A DNA stretch of 64,000 nt from Chloroflexota bacterium (GCA_016190445.1 JACPQL010000007.1:1-64000), one strand, 5' to 3'; shown: positions 8,131-16,603, counted from the stretch's first letter. Numbers and translations are program-made. The notes: generated by a model not told the origin, from the letters alone.

Positions 8131-8928
8131 ATGAAACTGGCCAGGTTGCGCATTGGCGAATGGGAGAGCTATGGGCTCGTGGAGGGAGAGCGGGTGCGGG
8201 TCATCCAGGGGAGCATCTTCGGAGAATACGCCATCTCCGAGGCATCCTACCCGCTGGAGCGGGTGAAGCTCCTTCCGCCTACACGTCCCACCAGCTTTTG
8301 GGCTGTAGGGCTCAACTACGCGGCCCATATTGCCCACCAGGAGAGGGCCCTGGACGCCGAAAGGATCCGCCGGGAGGCCGGGGTTTTCCGGCCCTGGCAC
8401 AAGGGCGTGGGCTGCATCATAGGCCACAACGACCCCATCGTGCTGCCCCCGGAGGCGGACTATGTCCACTATGAGGGTGAGCTGGTGATTGTCATCGGCA
8501 GGCCCGCCCGGCGGGTGACTCCAGAGGATGCGCGGCACTTCATTCTGGGCTACACCTGCGCCAACGACGTCAGCGGCGAGGGCTCCTGGTCGAAAGATAT
8601 GTCCAACTGGCGCCGCAAGGGGAGCGACACCTTCGGCCCTGTGGGCCCGTGGATAGAGACCGAGGTTGATCCACATAGACTGGAGATCATCACGCGGCTG
8701 AACGGTAGGGAGCACGACCGTGGCAGCACCTCAGGGATGATACATGACTGCTACGCCACAGTGAGCGGCATCAGCCAGTTCGTCACCCTTCACCCTGGCG
8801 ACATCATCCTGACCGGCGCACCAGGGGCCGTCGAGCCGCTCCATCCGGGTGACGTTGTGGAGATTGAGATCCCAGGCATCGGCACACTGCGCAACCCGGT
8901 AGTGGCGGAGGACGGTGGGACAAGATAG
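8131..8928 (+). CDS. Fumarylacetoacetate hydrolase family protein
   Basis: A 265-residue FAH-fold protein. The C-terminal domain has the metal-site motif HYEGELVIVIG, then GYTCANDVS and an ILTGAPGAV strand, as in 2-keto-4-pentenoate hydratases, 5-oxopent-3-ene decarboxylases and acylpyruvate hydrolases. It acts on a C-C bond or decarboxylates a 2-oxo acid with Mg2+ or Mn2+; the exact reaction cannot be told. AAAGGGGGC precedes the ATG. It is the last gene of the 5042-8928 block and is followed by a strong hairpin. Confidence 0.85.
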   Translation: MKLARLRIGEWESYGLVEGERVRVIQGSIFGEYAISEASYPLERVKLLPPTRPTSFWAVGLNYAAHIAHQERALDAERIRREAGVFRPWHKGVGCIIGHNDPIVLPPEADYVHYEGELVIVIGRPARRVTPEDARHFILGYTCANDVSGEGSWSKDMSNWRRKGSDTFGPVGPWIETEVDPHRLEIITRLNGREHDRGSTSGMIHDCYATVSGISQFVTLHPGDIILTGAPGAVEPLHPGDVVEIEIPGIGTLRNPVVAEDGGTR

Positions 8929-8955
8929 CATCGCGTTCAAGGTTGGCTCCCGACA

Positions 8956-8991
8956 AAGAACCAGCCCCAGAGGTCTCCGGGGCTGGTTCTT
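8956..8991. terminator. Strong 13-bp stem terminator
   Basis: AAGAACCAGCCCC (8956-8968) pairs perfectly with GGGGCTGGTTCTT (8979-8991) around a 10-base loop. A-rich and T-rich ends let it serve both the FAH gene and the convergent DUF2892 gene. Confidence 0.8.
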
Positions 8992-9078
8992 GTGCCTGCG
9001 TCCACCGGGCCTTCGTCTCCGTGAGACGGACCAGGTCAGGCCATGGCCGGTGCTGGCTCAAAGGCAGGGTAGGCCCTG

Positions 9079-9288
9079 CTACCTCGCGCAGTTTCTCCCT
9101 GGGCAGGTGTTGAGGCCCAGGAGAGTGTACAGAGGGCAGGAGCCGACCACCCCAGTGAGCAGTGGGATGATGCCCACCAGACCTGCGAACCGCGCCGGCC
9201 CCTCGACCACGAACAGCGCGGACAACATCGCTATCCCCAGCACAACCCTAACCGCCCGATCAACCGTCCCCATGTTCTTCGCGAACAT
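9079..9288 (-). CDS. DUF2892 small membrane protein (YgaP membrane-domain-like)
   Basis: A 69-residue protein: MGTVDRAVRVVLG start, two hydrophobic helices, then a Cys-containing end (GSCPLYTLLGLNTCP). This matches DUF2892, the membrane part of YgaP, often found near rhodanese or redox regulators. AAGGAGG precedes the ATG. It is downstream of, and on the same strand as, the CRP-family regulator at 9398, with a CRP-like site between them, so it is probably a regulatory target. Biochemical role unknown. Confidence 0.8.
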   Translation of the reverse strand: MFAKNMGTVDRAVRVVLGIAMLSALFVVEGPARFAGLVGIIPLLTGVVGSCPLYTLLGLNTCPGRNCAR

Positions 9289-9364
9289 CCCGTCCTCCTT
9301 GGACTTACATTTTTGAGACCTTCTTGTCTCGCCTGTAGGTTACAAGGGAGGACGGATGTCGTTC

Positions 9365-9380
9365 AGTGAGCGCAGTCACA
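9365..9380. promoter_or_regulatory. CRP-like site upstream of DUF2892 gene
   Basis: AGTGA-N6-TCACA (TGTGA-N6-TCACT on the other strand) matches nine of ten half-site bases of the CRP consensus. It is 77 bases upstream of the 9288 start and 18 bases past the stop of the CRP-family gene. A GAGAC/GTCTC dyad lies nearer the start at about 9315-9330. Confidence 0.5.
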
Positions 9381-9397
9381 CAACTCTGCCACCACGG

Positions 9398-10066
9398 TCA
9401 TCCGGTCTCTTGAGCGATGGCAGCAAGTCCACGGCGGTCGGTTACCCGGATTCTTCCCCGCCGTAGCTCCACCATCCCAAGACCTTCAAACCCTTTGAGG
9501 ATTCTGCTGACCACTTCCCGGGCTGTGCCGAGGTGTGCCGCGATCTCCTCGTGCGTCTCGTTGACGAGGCTGGCAGAGTCGGCTCTACGGCTGAGGTAGG
9601 CTGCGACCCGCGCCTCAAGGGGCTGGAAGGCGACCTCGCTCACGAGGCCCATCAGTGTCGCGAGCCTGCCTGTGAGCAGGTCGAAGACTGAGCGACGCAG
9701 GTCCTGGTCCTGTCCGAAGAGCCGCAGGAACTCGGCGGCGGGCACAACCAGGGCAGTTACCCGCGTCTCTGCAACAGCCGTGGCCGGATAGTCCCGGCCA
9801 GTCAAGCCACCCGCCGCAGCCAGCACGCACATCTGGCCCGGGTCGATTTCGTACAGGGTGATCTCCTCCCCAGATTCAGTGGTGCTGAAGATACGAATCC
9901 GTCCCTCCGTCACCAGAGGAATCACCAGGGCCGCACCTCCTGGGGTGAACACCTCCTCGCCCTTGTCCAAGGCAACCGTGCGGCCAACGCGACCCATCAT
10001 CTCGACGATATGTGCACTGGGAGTCAGTGTTCGGACCGCCCGGCGGTCGTCTGGCTGGTGCTGCAT
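9398..10066 (-). CDS. Crp/Fnr family transcriptional regulator
   Basis: A 222-residue regulator: cyclic-nucleotide-binding-like beta barrel (about 20-115), long dimer helix (120-155), winged helix (about 145-220). The recognition helix reads TAREVVSRILK, with R183, E184 and R188 placed as in E. coli CRP (R-E-x-x-x-R), which predicts TGTGA/TCACA half sites. Only one cysteine (C80) is present, so it is not an FNR-type Fe-S sensor. GGAGAG precedes the ATG. Matching sites occur at 9365-9380 and 28313-28328, tying it to the DUF2892 gene and the cytochrome c maturation cluster. The effector is unknown. Confidence 0.88.
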   Translation of the reverse strand: MQHQPDDRRAVRTLTPSAHIVEMMGRVGRTVALDKGEEVFTPGGAALVIPLVTEGRIRIFSTTESGEEITLYEIDPGQMCVLAAAGGLTGRDYPATAVAETRVTALVVPAAEFLRLFGQDQDLRRSVFDLLTGRLATLMGLVSEVAFQPLEARVAAYLSRRADSASLVNETHEEIAAHLGTAREVVSRILKGFEGLGMVELRRGRIRVTDRRGLAAIAQETG

Positions 10067-10427
10067 CCGCTTCTCTCCGCTACCGCGTATGGGCCAGCCT
10101 GGCCGTATTGTAGTCGGTTATTGGCGGCCAAGCCGAACACAAAGGCGTAGGAAGTCCACCAAGTCATAATACCAGAGTGCTCCTTTCCGAGGCGCCAGGA
10201 AGGGGCGCCATGCCCCCTGAAGCCGGGGCCCCCCACCTCCAGCGGGCAGCTTTCCATGGGGGCACAGGTAGACGGGGAGAGGCGGCCCTGGAGTCCCCAT
10301 GCCTCCACCACAGCCGCGCGTTCCAGGGCAACTCCAAGCGGTGCTGCTCGCTATCGCCTCTGTCCGTTTCTTGCTACAGTCCACCAAAACGGGTGCAAAA
10401 AGGGCGCCCTGGGCCTCTCTATCCCCC
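10067..10427. other. Gene-poor gap between crp-like gene and rsmD promoter
   Basis: Divergent spacer. It contains a GGCGCC/GGCGCC hairpin near 10190-10210 and GC-rich runs. I see no convincing coding sequence or RNA gene. Confidence 0.4.
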
Positions 10428-10455
10428 TTGACAAAGCGGGAGTATTGGATATCGT
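10428..10455 (+). promoter_or_regulatory. Promoter of rsmD-coaD operon
   Basis: TTGACA, 16 bases, TATCGT (with an overlapping TATAGT at 10455-10460), about 90 bases before the rsmD start. Confidence 0.5.
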
Positions 10456-10550
10456 ATAGTACAACGCGTTGACGTTGTCTAAGACACGGTCTGCAAACCC
10501 TCTCTGGGACGCGGACGGGTAGCCGCTGTCATCCGCGGCAGGAGGTGGTC

Positions 10551-11102
10551 ATGCGGGTGGCGGGTGGCTTGGCCCGAGGGAGGCGGCTCCGCTCTCCTCG
10601 AACTAAAGGGGTGCGGCCTACTACCGAACGGGTGCGGAGTGCTATCTTCAGCATTCTGGGAGAGGAGAGGTTGCAGGATGCGGTGGCGGCAGACCTGTTC
10701 GCAGGCACCGGCTCTCTGGGCATTGAGGCCCTGAGCCGTGGGGCCGCCCGGGCCGACTTTGTGGAGGTGGACAAGGGCCAGGCCGATGTCATACGCGCCA
10801 ACCTGGCGGCCACGGGGCTGTCAGAGCGAGGCCGCATCATAAACGCCCCTGCGGAGCGCGCCCTGGGGCTTATGAAAGGGCCATACAGCCTGGTGCTGAT
10901 GGACCCACCCTATACTCAGCCCTATCCGGCGGGTGTGCTGGAGCGTCTGGCTGGCTCCGGCCTGCTCCAGCCGGGCTCTGTGGTGGTGGTGGGGCACTCC
11001 AGCCGGGCAGCTCCGGGAGAGCGTTACGGGGATCTGGTCCTGGAGCAGGACCGGCGCTATGGAGACTGTTCGGTGGCATTCTACCGCATGGCGGGGGAGT
11101 GA
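10551..11102 (+). CDS. rsmD: 16S rRNA (guanine966-N2)-methyltransferase
   Basis: A 183-residue SAM methyltransferase that modifies G966 of 16S rRNA. Signatures: GVRPTTERVRSAIF near residue 20, the SAM loop DLFAGTGSLGIEALSRGA, and the catalytic (D/N)PPY motif as LMDPPY. ATG 10551 is chosen because AGGAGG at 10540-10545 precedes it by five bases; the GTG at 10545 overlaps that site. The rsmD-coaD pair, here with a 3-base gap, is a widely conserved arrangement. Confidence 0.93.
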   Translation: MRVAGGLARGRRLRSPRTKGVRPTTERVRSAIFSILGEERLQDAVAADLFAGTGSLGIEALSRGAARADFVEVDKGQADVIRANLAATGLSERGRIINAPAERALGLMKGPYSLVLMDPPYTQPYPAGVLERLAGSGLLQPGSVVVVGHSSRAAPGERYGDLVLEQDRRYGDCSVAFYRMAGE

Positions 11103-11105
11103 GAC

Positions 11106-11594
11106 ATGACCATCGCCCTGTATCCCGGAGCCTTCGACCCGGTGACCTACGGCCATATGGACATCGCCACCAGGGCCGCCGCCATCTTCGAGAAGGTGGT
11201 GATGGCCGTTTTCCACTCTCCTGCCAGCAAGCGGCTGCTCTTCTCCACCGAGGAGCGAATTTCGCTGATCCGGGAGGCGGTACGGGACTTCAGAAACATC
11301 GAGGTCATGAGCTTTACGGGTCTCACCGTGGAGGTTGCCCGAGAGGTAGGCGCCCAGGTGGTGGTCCGCGGCCTGAGAATGGCCACGGACTTCGAATACG
11401 AGTTCGAGATGGCGCTTATGAACCGGAAACTGGCGCCTGAGATTGACATAGTCTGCCTGATGACCAGCTTGGAGTACCAGTACGTCAGTTCGAGTCTTTT
11501 GAAGGAGGTGGCCCAACTCAGAGGCGATATTTCTAGCTTTGTCCCACCCCATGTAGCGGCGGCCCTGAAGGAGAAACTGGGCGTGCCAGCGTAG
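11106..11594 (+). CDS. coaD: Phosphopantetheine adenylyltransferase
   Basis: A 162-residue enzyme that joins 4'-phosphopantetheine and ATP to make dephospho-CoA, the next-to-last step of CoA synthesis. It begins with YPGAFDPVTYGHMDI, containing the T/HxGH nucleotidyltransferase motif as TYGH, and has the conserved VVRGLRMATDFEYE and the C-terminal SSSLLKEVAQLRGDIS. Length is normal for the family. It is in an operon with rsmD and complements panB and panC found at 21.7-22.6 kb. Confidence 0.95.
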   Translation: MTIALYPGAFDPVTYGHMDIATRAAAIFEKVVMAVFHSPASKRLLFSTEERISLIREAVRDFRNIEVMSFTGLTVEVAREVGAQVVVRGLRMATDFEYEFEMALMNRKLAPEIDIVCLMTSLEYQYVSSSLLKEVAQLRGDISSFVPPHVAAALKEKLGVPA

Positions 11595-11622
11595 TAAGGC
11601 CGCGGAAGGAAAGGACGTTATT

Positions 11623-12117
11623 ATGGAAATTCTAGAACTTGTCGAGCAACTGGAAGACCTGGCGACTAGCGGGCGAAAGCTGCCCGGCACCGGCAGAAGC
11701 CTGATTGACCCGGACAGACTCCTGGAGCTGGTGGACCAGCTACGGATCGCGGTGCCTCGCGATGTCCACGAGGCCCAGGAGGTCCTACAGAAGCGGGAGA
11801 ACATCCTCAACCAGTCCCTTCTGGAGGCCAAGAAGATCAAGGGGGCGGCGGAGACCGAAAGGCGGAGCCGCCTGGACGAGGGCGAGGTGCTCAAGGAAGC
11901 CAAGGCCAGAGCCCAGGAGGTGGCTGACGAGGCCCAGCGCAAGGCACAGCGAATACTGCACCTGGCGGAGGAGGAGGCCCGAAGCCGCAGGGGTAGCGCC
12001 GACGAATATGCCAAGGAAGTGCTCTACCAGCTTGAACAGCAGGTAGCCACCGTCCTGAGCACGGTGCGCCACGGCATTGAGGTGCTTGACTCCCAGAAGG
12101 AACACCAGGCCGCCTAG
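11623..12117 (+). CDS. Coiled-coil protein (DivIVA/ATP synthase subunit-H-like)
   Basis: A 164-residue protein rich in Glu, Lys, Arg and Ala, with heptad-like coiled coil from about 55 to 150 and no transmembrane segment. The N-terminus (MEILELVEQLEDLATSGRKL) and the following LLELVDQLRIAVPRDVHEAQEVLQ resemble conserved proteins often found after coaD in Chloroflexota and Firmicutes, sometimes labelled cell-division initiation or V-type ATPase subunit H-like. GGAAAGGA precedes the ATG. It is third in the rsmD-coaD operon, and a composite hairpin repeat starts 5 bases after its stop. Function unproven. Confidence 0.75.
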   Translation: MEILELVEQLEDLATSGRKLPGTGRSLIDPDRLLELVDQLRIAVPRDVHEAQEVLQKRENILNQSLLEAKKIKGAAETERRSRLDEGEVLKEAKARAQEVADEAQRKAQRILHLAEEEARSRRGSADEYAKEVLYQLEQQVATVLSTVRHGIEVLDSQKEHQAA

Positions 12118-12121
12118 AAAC

Positions 12122-12215
12122 TGATGCAAAAGTCCCCAGGACTTTTGCATCACATATCCCCCCACCCCTGGGGGGAGTAGGGGACGCCGTTGCAAAACGA
12201 AGTTTTGCAACGGCG
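12122..12215. repeat. Composite three-hairpin repeat, copy 2 (inverted)
   Basis: It reads as the reverse complement of 4828-4919. It has TGATGCAAAAGT/ACTTTTGCATCA (12122-12152), a CCCC/GGGG middle hairpin, and a 14-bp stem with loop GAA at 12185-12215. Arm changes are compensated (GTTGC to GATGC with the partner altered), so pairing is conserved. Confidence 0.8.
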
Positions 12216-12287
12216 TGTAGCAGGGGAACTGGCGGCAGGTCCCTTTCAAACGGGCGCTGTGAGGGGCTGCGAGGTGGAGTGTACCCT

Positions 12288-12452
12288 TTAACGTGGCAGA
12301 CGGCGTTGTTGCCACATCTCCACCAGCAGCCCGGCCCCTAAGGGCAACAAGCCCAAAGGGCCCCCGAATAGGAGCACCACCCCGAAACCGATCATTACCC
12401 CGTTGAGAAGGGCCGAGAACCGCTGCCTTCGCACAAACCGGTCGTCAAACAT
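12288..12452 (-). CDS. Small membrane protein, 54 residues
   Basis: This minus-strand reading frame encodes a charged N-terminus (MFDDRFVRRQRF), one or two hydrophobic stretches (ALLNGVMIGFGVVLLFGG, LGLLPLGAGLLVEMW) and a basic end (QQRRLPR). AGGAG lies 9 bases before the ATG, supporting translation. The pattern of cytoplasmic basic caps around a hydrophobic hairpin suggests a small inner-membrane protein. I do not recognise a family. It is convergent with the rsmD operon. Confidence 0.6.
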   Translation of the reverse strand: MFDDRFVRRQRFSALLNGVMIGFGVVLLFGGPLGLLPLGAGLLVEMWQQRRLPR

Positions 12453-12510
12453 AGCTTCCGTCTCCTAGCGTGTTAGTGTCCTGTTTCAGAGATACGTTGC
12501 ATACTCCATA

Positions 12511-12537
12511 TCATACCGGCGGAAGCCGGTATCCAGA
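12511..12537. repeat. ACCGGC/GCCGGT dispersed-type hairpin
   Basis: ATACCGGCGGAAGCCGGTAT is a palindrome with a GGAA loop, of a kind commonly dispersed in bacterial genomes. It lies in the 295-base gap before the Sm_multidrug gene; nothing else is seen there. Confidence 0.45.
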
Positions 12538-12747
12538 GAAGGGCCGGGGAACGCTGCATTCCGGCCCACGGCCTTCGGCGGGGCAGGCCTTTCGCCGGAA
12601 AGACGTAAGCGACCAGGAACGTTTGCTCGAACAGCTTCTCATGCATGAATTAGTGTGCGTGCCTCAGGGGCACCCACTAGAATGATAGAAGCAGCGGCGG
12701 TCAGGTATGCCTGCGCGCCGTGCCACCAGCCCTGAAAGGGGTGTCTA

Positions 12748-13215
12748 GTGCTCCAGGCGTTCCTGACTGCCATGATCCCCATTGGAGAGCTGAGACTCTC
12801 CATCCCGGTCGCCATTGTATCCGCTGGAGTGCCCTGGTACCAGGCACTGGCCGTCTCCATTCTGGGCAACATGGTCCCAGTCCTTATCCTGGTGCCCGGC
12901 CTGGAGCGGATCTCCAAGGTAGCGGCCTCGGTGTCGAAGCCCGCGGGTCGCCTGCTGGAGTGGCGGGCCAAGCGACTGCGCGTCACTCATCATGCCCGTT
13001 TCCAGCGGTACGGAGCCCTGGCCCTGTTGCTGTTCGTGGCCGTTCCACTGCCCTTCACTGGGGCCTGGACCGGCTCCTTGCTGGCATGGGCCTTCCATGT
13101 CCCCAACAGGGCAGCCATCCTCCTCATCGGGGCGGGCGTTTGCATCGCCGGGTCTGTGGTGACCGCCCTCACCGTGGCCGGTATCAAGATCAGCATCCTG
13201 CTAGCAGGGCCATAG
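12748..13215 (+). CDS. Small multidrug export-like membrane protein (COG2426)
   Basis: A 155-residue membrane protein with about four helices; the opening LTAMIPIGELRLSIPVAI and the later VPLPFTGAWTGSLLAW are hallmarks of the Sm_multidrug_ex/COG2426 family. Transport activity in this family is poorly proven. Start is GTG at 12748 with AAAGGGG about nine bases upstream. It stands 119 bases before the aldehyde oxidoreductase on the same strand. Confidence 0.8.
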   Translation: MLQAFLTAMIPIGELRLSIPVAIVSAGVPWYQALAVSILGNMVPVLILVPGLERISKVAASVSKPAGRLLEWRAKRLRVTHHARFQRYGALALLLFVAVPLPFTGAWTGSLLAWAFHVPNRAAILLIGAGVCIAGSVVTALTVAGIKISILLAGP

Positions 13216-13334
13216 CTCCGGCCAGACCCACTGAAGAAGAGGAGGTGTCAGCCGGAGCCATCGAGCGCCGCAGACGTTATAATCAGGCCGTTGGGAAGCA
13301 GCCTGCCCGCGGGGCGAGGGCAAAGGAGGGTGCC

Positions 13335-15284
13335 ATGGCCATCAGGGGCGGTTATCGGCCTTGCGTTCTGAAGGTGGACCTGAGCACGGGAAGCATAGCC
13401 AGAGAGCCTCTTCCGGGAGAGGAGATCCTGCGGAAATACGTAGGGGGTACCGGACTGGGCCTCTACTATCTCCTGCGGGATGCACCGGCCATGGCCAGGG
13501 CCACGGAGGCTGATGCCCCCCTCATCTTCATGCTCGGCCCTCTGACGGGGACCCCCGCGGTCAACTCCTCCGACTGGACGACCATCTGCTTCAACCCCTG
13601 TATCCCCTATGCCGCCGGCATCGGCCATGGCCACGGGTTCTGGGGTGCTCGCCTGAAACACGCTGGCTATGAAGGCATTATCATCCGGGGCAGGGCCTCC
13701 AAGCCGGCATACCTTTGGGTTGACGATGATAGGGTGGAACTCCGAGATGCCGCCCACCTGTGGGGACTGGACACCAGGGAGACGGAGCGACGGCTCAAGC
13801 TGGAGCTGGGGGACGAAGAGAACGTCAGCGTCGCCTGCATCGGGCCCGGGGGTGAGGCGGTCCTTCCTGGGGCCTGCATCAAGGCAGACCGCAACCACGC
13901 CTCGGGCAAGGGAAGCCCGGGGGCGGTGATGGGGAGCAAACATCTCAAGGCCGTTGCCGTGCGAGGCACGCGCACTGTGCCTCTGTTTGACGCCACGGGG
14001 ATGGTGAATACCGCTGCCGAGTGGGAGAGCAACCTGGGTCTGGAGGCGGGGCCCTTCCGGCCCGACCAGCCCTCCTCTGTGGGCCTCAAGGACGGTGGCA
14101 TTACCCGAAGCTACTTCGAGCGCCTGGGCAAGGCGCTGCGCGTGGCGGGCAAGAACATGAGCGACCCCTTGTGGGGTGCCGAGTTCGCTAGGAAGTACGT
14201 GGATGCCTGCCAGCGGTGGAGGGTCACACCCCAGCCGTCCTACAACTGCAAGATCGCCTGCGCTTACGACGTGGAGGTGACCGACGGGCCCTTTGCCGGG
14301 TTTACTGGAAGCATGTGCGGCGGTGCGGAGAATATGGAGGGGGCCGCTGCCAGCATAGGGGTGGAGGACCCCGCCGCCGTGGTGATCATGACCGACTTCT
14401 ACGATGCCATGGGGCTGGAGTCGGGGACCTTTGGCAGCGTTATGGGAGCAGTGTACCAGGCGTATAACGAGGGGCTCATTACCCTGGAGGACACCGACGG
14501 CCTTGATCTCACCTGGGGCAACTGGGAAGCGGGCATGGAGCTGGTCAAAAGGGTCATAAAGGGAGAGGGGCTTGGTGCCAAGCTGGCCCAGGGGACAAAG
14601 GCGTTGCCCCAGGCCCTGGGCCGGGAGAAGGGGGTGGTGGAGGAGCTCCGCAAGACCGTACTGGACGTCAAGGGCGCGGGGGTGGTGATGCACGACCATC
14701 GGCAGTTCTGGAGCGTGATGTTCGGCGAGGTCATCGCTGGCACAGGGCCGTGCATCCAGGGCTGGGGCTCCGACCTGGTGGTCCAGCCGGAGCTGGGCTA
14801 CCCCCGGGCCACCTCCGGAGTGGCCCGCACCCTTCAGGAGGCCCTGGGCAAGGTTGACTCGGTACGCCTCACCCAGTTCGCCAAGCTCTGGTGGGACTGC
14901 CTGGGTGTTTGTATGTTCAGCGTGCGGGGTGTGAAGGACACCCTGCGCCTCACCAGCGCTGCCCTGGCCGGCGCCGTGGGATGGGAGGACTTCACCCTCC
15001 AGGAGGCCCTGGCGGTGGGTGAGCGTGCCACCACGTTGATGAGGCTGGTGTACGGACGTCGCGGGTTCACCAAGGCGGACGAGCTGGACGCCTCCCCCAA
15101 GTACCTGGAGCCGCCGCCTGCGGGCCCCAGCAAAGGCCTGAGCATCGGCCCATACCTGCCAGCCATGGTGGACGAGTACTACCGGCAGATGGGGTGGGAT
15201 GTGGCGACGGGCCTGCCTACGCCTCAGACGCTGCGTCGCCTGGGCATGGAGGAGTTCATCGGGGACCTGCCTGGGGCCCGGTGA
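13335..15284 (+). CDS. Aldehyde ferredoxin oxidoreductase family (tungsten/molybdopterin)
   Basis: A 649-residue AOR-family enzyme, which would oxidise an aldehyde to a carboxylate with ferredoxin using tungsten-bispterin and one [4Fe-4S] cluster. The N-terminal pterin-binding domain shows YVGGTGLGLYYL and GPLTGTPAVNSSDWT; the middle has GPGGEAVLPGACI. Start is ATG 13335 with AAGGAGGG just upstream; the open frame reaches back to 12720 but overlaps the preceding gene. The usual CxxCxxxC reads S302-x-x-C305-x3-C309, so the first Cys is Ser; the distal Cys in the DxxGxC motif is present as C526, with an extra C522. A three-Cys or altered cluster is possible. No maturation genes adjoin it. Confidence 0.9.
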   Translation: MAIRGGYRPCVLKVDLSTGSIAREPLPGEEILRKYVGGTGLGLYYLLRDAPAMARATEADAPLIFMLGPLTGTPAVNSSDWTTICFNPCIPYAAGIGHGHGFWGARLKHAGYEGIIIRGRASKPAYLWVDDDRVELRDAAHLWGLDTRETERRLKLELGDEENVSVACIGPGGEAVLPGACIKADRNHASGKGSPGAVMGSKHLKAVAVRGTRTVPLFDATGMVNTAAEWESNLGLEAGPFRPDQPSSVGLKDGGITRSYFERLGKALRVAGKNMSDPLWGAEFARKYVDACQRWRVTPQPSYNCKIACAYDVEVTDGPFAGFTGSMCGGAENMEGAAASIGVEDPAAVVIMTDFYDAMGLESGTFGSVMGAVYQAYNEGLITLEDTDGLDLTWGNWEAGMELVKRVIKGEGLGAKLAQGTKALPQALGREKGVVEELRKTVLDVKGAGVVMHDHRQFWSVMFGEVIAGTGPCIQGWGSDLVVQPELGYPRATSGVARTLQEALGKVDSVRLTQFAKLWWDCLGVCMFSVRGVKDTLRLTSAALAGAVGWEDFTLQEALAVGERATTLMRLVYGRRGFTKADELDASPKYLEPPPAGPSKGLSIGPYLPAMVDEYYRQMGWDVATGLPTPQTLRRLGMEEFIGDLPGAR

Positions 15285-15375
15285 GGTGTAGGCATGCTCG
15301 CACGGGTGCTTCGCTGCTCGCCCTGACCTTGCGGAACTGTGGGTGTGGCCAAATACTCCTGCGTCAACAACCTGG

Positions 15376-16092
15376 CTATGGCTCGGGGTGTTGCGAGCCC
15401 TCACCTTTGGGAGGACTATACCGGTACCCGAAGCCACGCACCGTCTCTATGAACTGGGGATGACTGACGTCCGCCTCCACCTTCCTTCGCAGGTAGCCAA
15501 TGGCCACCCGGAGGTTCTCGGGACCCCCCTCGCCCATGCCCCAGGCCGCATCCAGCAACTGTTCCGTCGTGAGCACCCGTCCCCGGCTCCGCACCAGGGC
15601 CCCCAGCAGCCGGAACTCCGTGGGAGAAAGGTGGACCTCCTGGCCCCCCACTTGTACCTGGTGTCGTGCCCAGTCAACCACTAGCTGAGCGTCTCGGTAC
15701 TCGCTAGCCGGTTCCCCTTGTTCAGACGAAACGCGCCGTAGGGCGGCCTCGACCCTGGCCACCAGCTCCATGGCCCCGAAGGGCTTCACCATGTAGTCGT
15801 CTGCTCCGCCACGCAGTGCCCGCACCTTTTCCTCTTCCGCACCCAGGGCGGAGAGCATAATTACAGGCGTCGCTGAAAGCTCCCTTACCCGCTGGAGCAG
15901 GGTGAAACCGTCCATCTTGGGCATCATGATATCCGCGATGAGGAGGTGAGGTCGCATCTGAAAGAAGAGCCGTAGCCCCTCCGCACCGTCCTGGGCGGAG
16001 ATAACCTCGAACCCGGCGTCTCTCAGCACCTCACTCACCAGGTCACGGATGCCCTGGTCGTCATCCACCGTTAGGACCGTGGCTGAAGGCAC
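15376..16092 (-). CDS. OmpR-family response regulator
   Basis: A 238-residue two-component regulator: receiver domain with acidic pocket D10-D12, phosphoacceptor D54 (ADIMMPKMDG), switch T/S in MLSA and Lys in MVKPFG, then an OmpR/PhoB winged helix (about 130-230, ending FIETVRGFGYRY). GTG start. It is divergent from a lone receiver gene at 16217; no histidine kinase is next to it. Binds DNA as a dimer when phosphorylated; target unknown. Confidence 0.9.
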   Translation of the reverse strand: MPSATVLTVDDDQGIRDLVSEVLRDAGFEVISAQDGAEGLRLFFQMRPHLLIADIMMPKMDGFTLLQRVRELSATPVIMLSALGAEEEKVRALRGGADDYMVKPFGAMELVARVEAALRRVSSEQGEPASEYRDAQLVVDWARHQVQVGGQEVHLSPTEFRLLGALVRSRGRVLTTEQLLDAAWGMGEGGPENLRVAIGYLRRKVEADVSHPQFIETVRGFGYRYSPPKGEGSQHPEP

Positions 16093-16216
16093 CTCTGTCT
16101 GCCCCCTCCCCCTGGCCTGGATTTCTTACGGGATTCTAACAAATTCTGCACTTGCTTCATATCTTCCTCCGCCATGATGGGATTGAGGAGAACGCCAGCA
16201 GACGGGAGCCGGAGCG

Positions 16217-16600
16217 ATGGTAACCGAAGCGAGACCCAAGGTGCTGTGTGTGGACGACGACGAGCGGATACGCGACCTGCTCGCCGAGACGCTGTGCGGT
16301 AACTACGTGACCATTCAGGCTGGCAGCGGGAGCACAGCGCTGCAACTGGCCCGCGAGGAGAAGCCGGCGCTGATCCTTCTGGATGTGATGATGCAGGACA
16401 TGACCGGCTTTGAGGTGTGCCGTCGGCTGAAGAGCGACGAGGCCACCAGGGATGTGATGGTCATCATAGTCACAGGCATGGGGGCAGATAGCGAGGTGCG
16501 GATCGGCCTAGCAGTGGGTGCCGAGGCCTATGTTACCAAGCCCTTCAGTCCCGCTGACCTTCTGGCCAAGGTGGACGCGCTGCTGCGAGGACAGCGCTAG
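16217..16600 (+). CDS. Single-domain response regulator (CheY-like)
   Basis: A 127-residue stand-alone receiver: acidic pocket DDD at 13-15, phosphoacceptor D56 (LLDVMMQDMTG), IVTGM switch and Lys in YVTKPFS. No output domain, so it works by protein contact. Divergent from the OmpR-type gene and possibly part of the same pathway. A perfect 15-bp hairpin begins 4 bases after the stop. Confidence 0.88.
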   Translation: MVTEARPKVLCVDDDERIRDLLAETLCGNYVTIQAGSGSTALQLAREEKPALILLDVMMQDMTGFEVCRRLKSDEATRDVMVIIVTGMGADSEVRIGLAVGAEAYVTKPFSPADLLAKVDALLRGQR

Positions 16601-16603
16601 AAA

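Noticed and set aside
12720..13334. N-terminal extension of the aldehyde oxidoreductase
   Set aside because: It overlaps the small multidrug gene in another frame and matches nothing; AAGGAGGG and ATG 13335 mark the true start.
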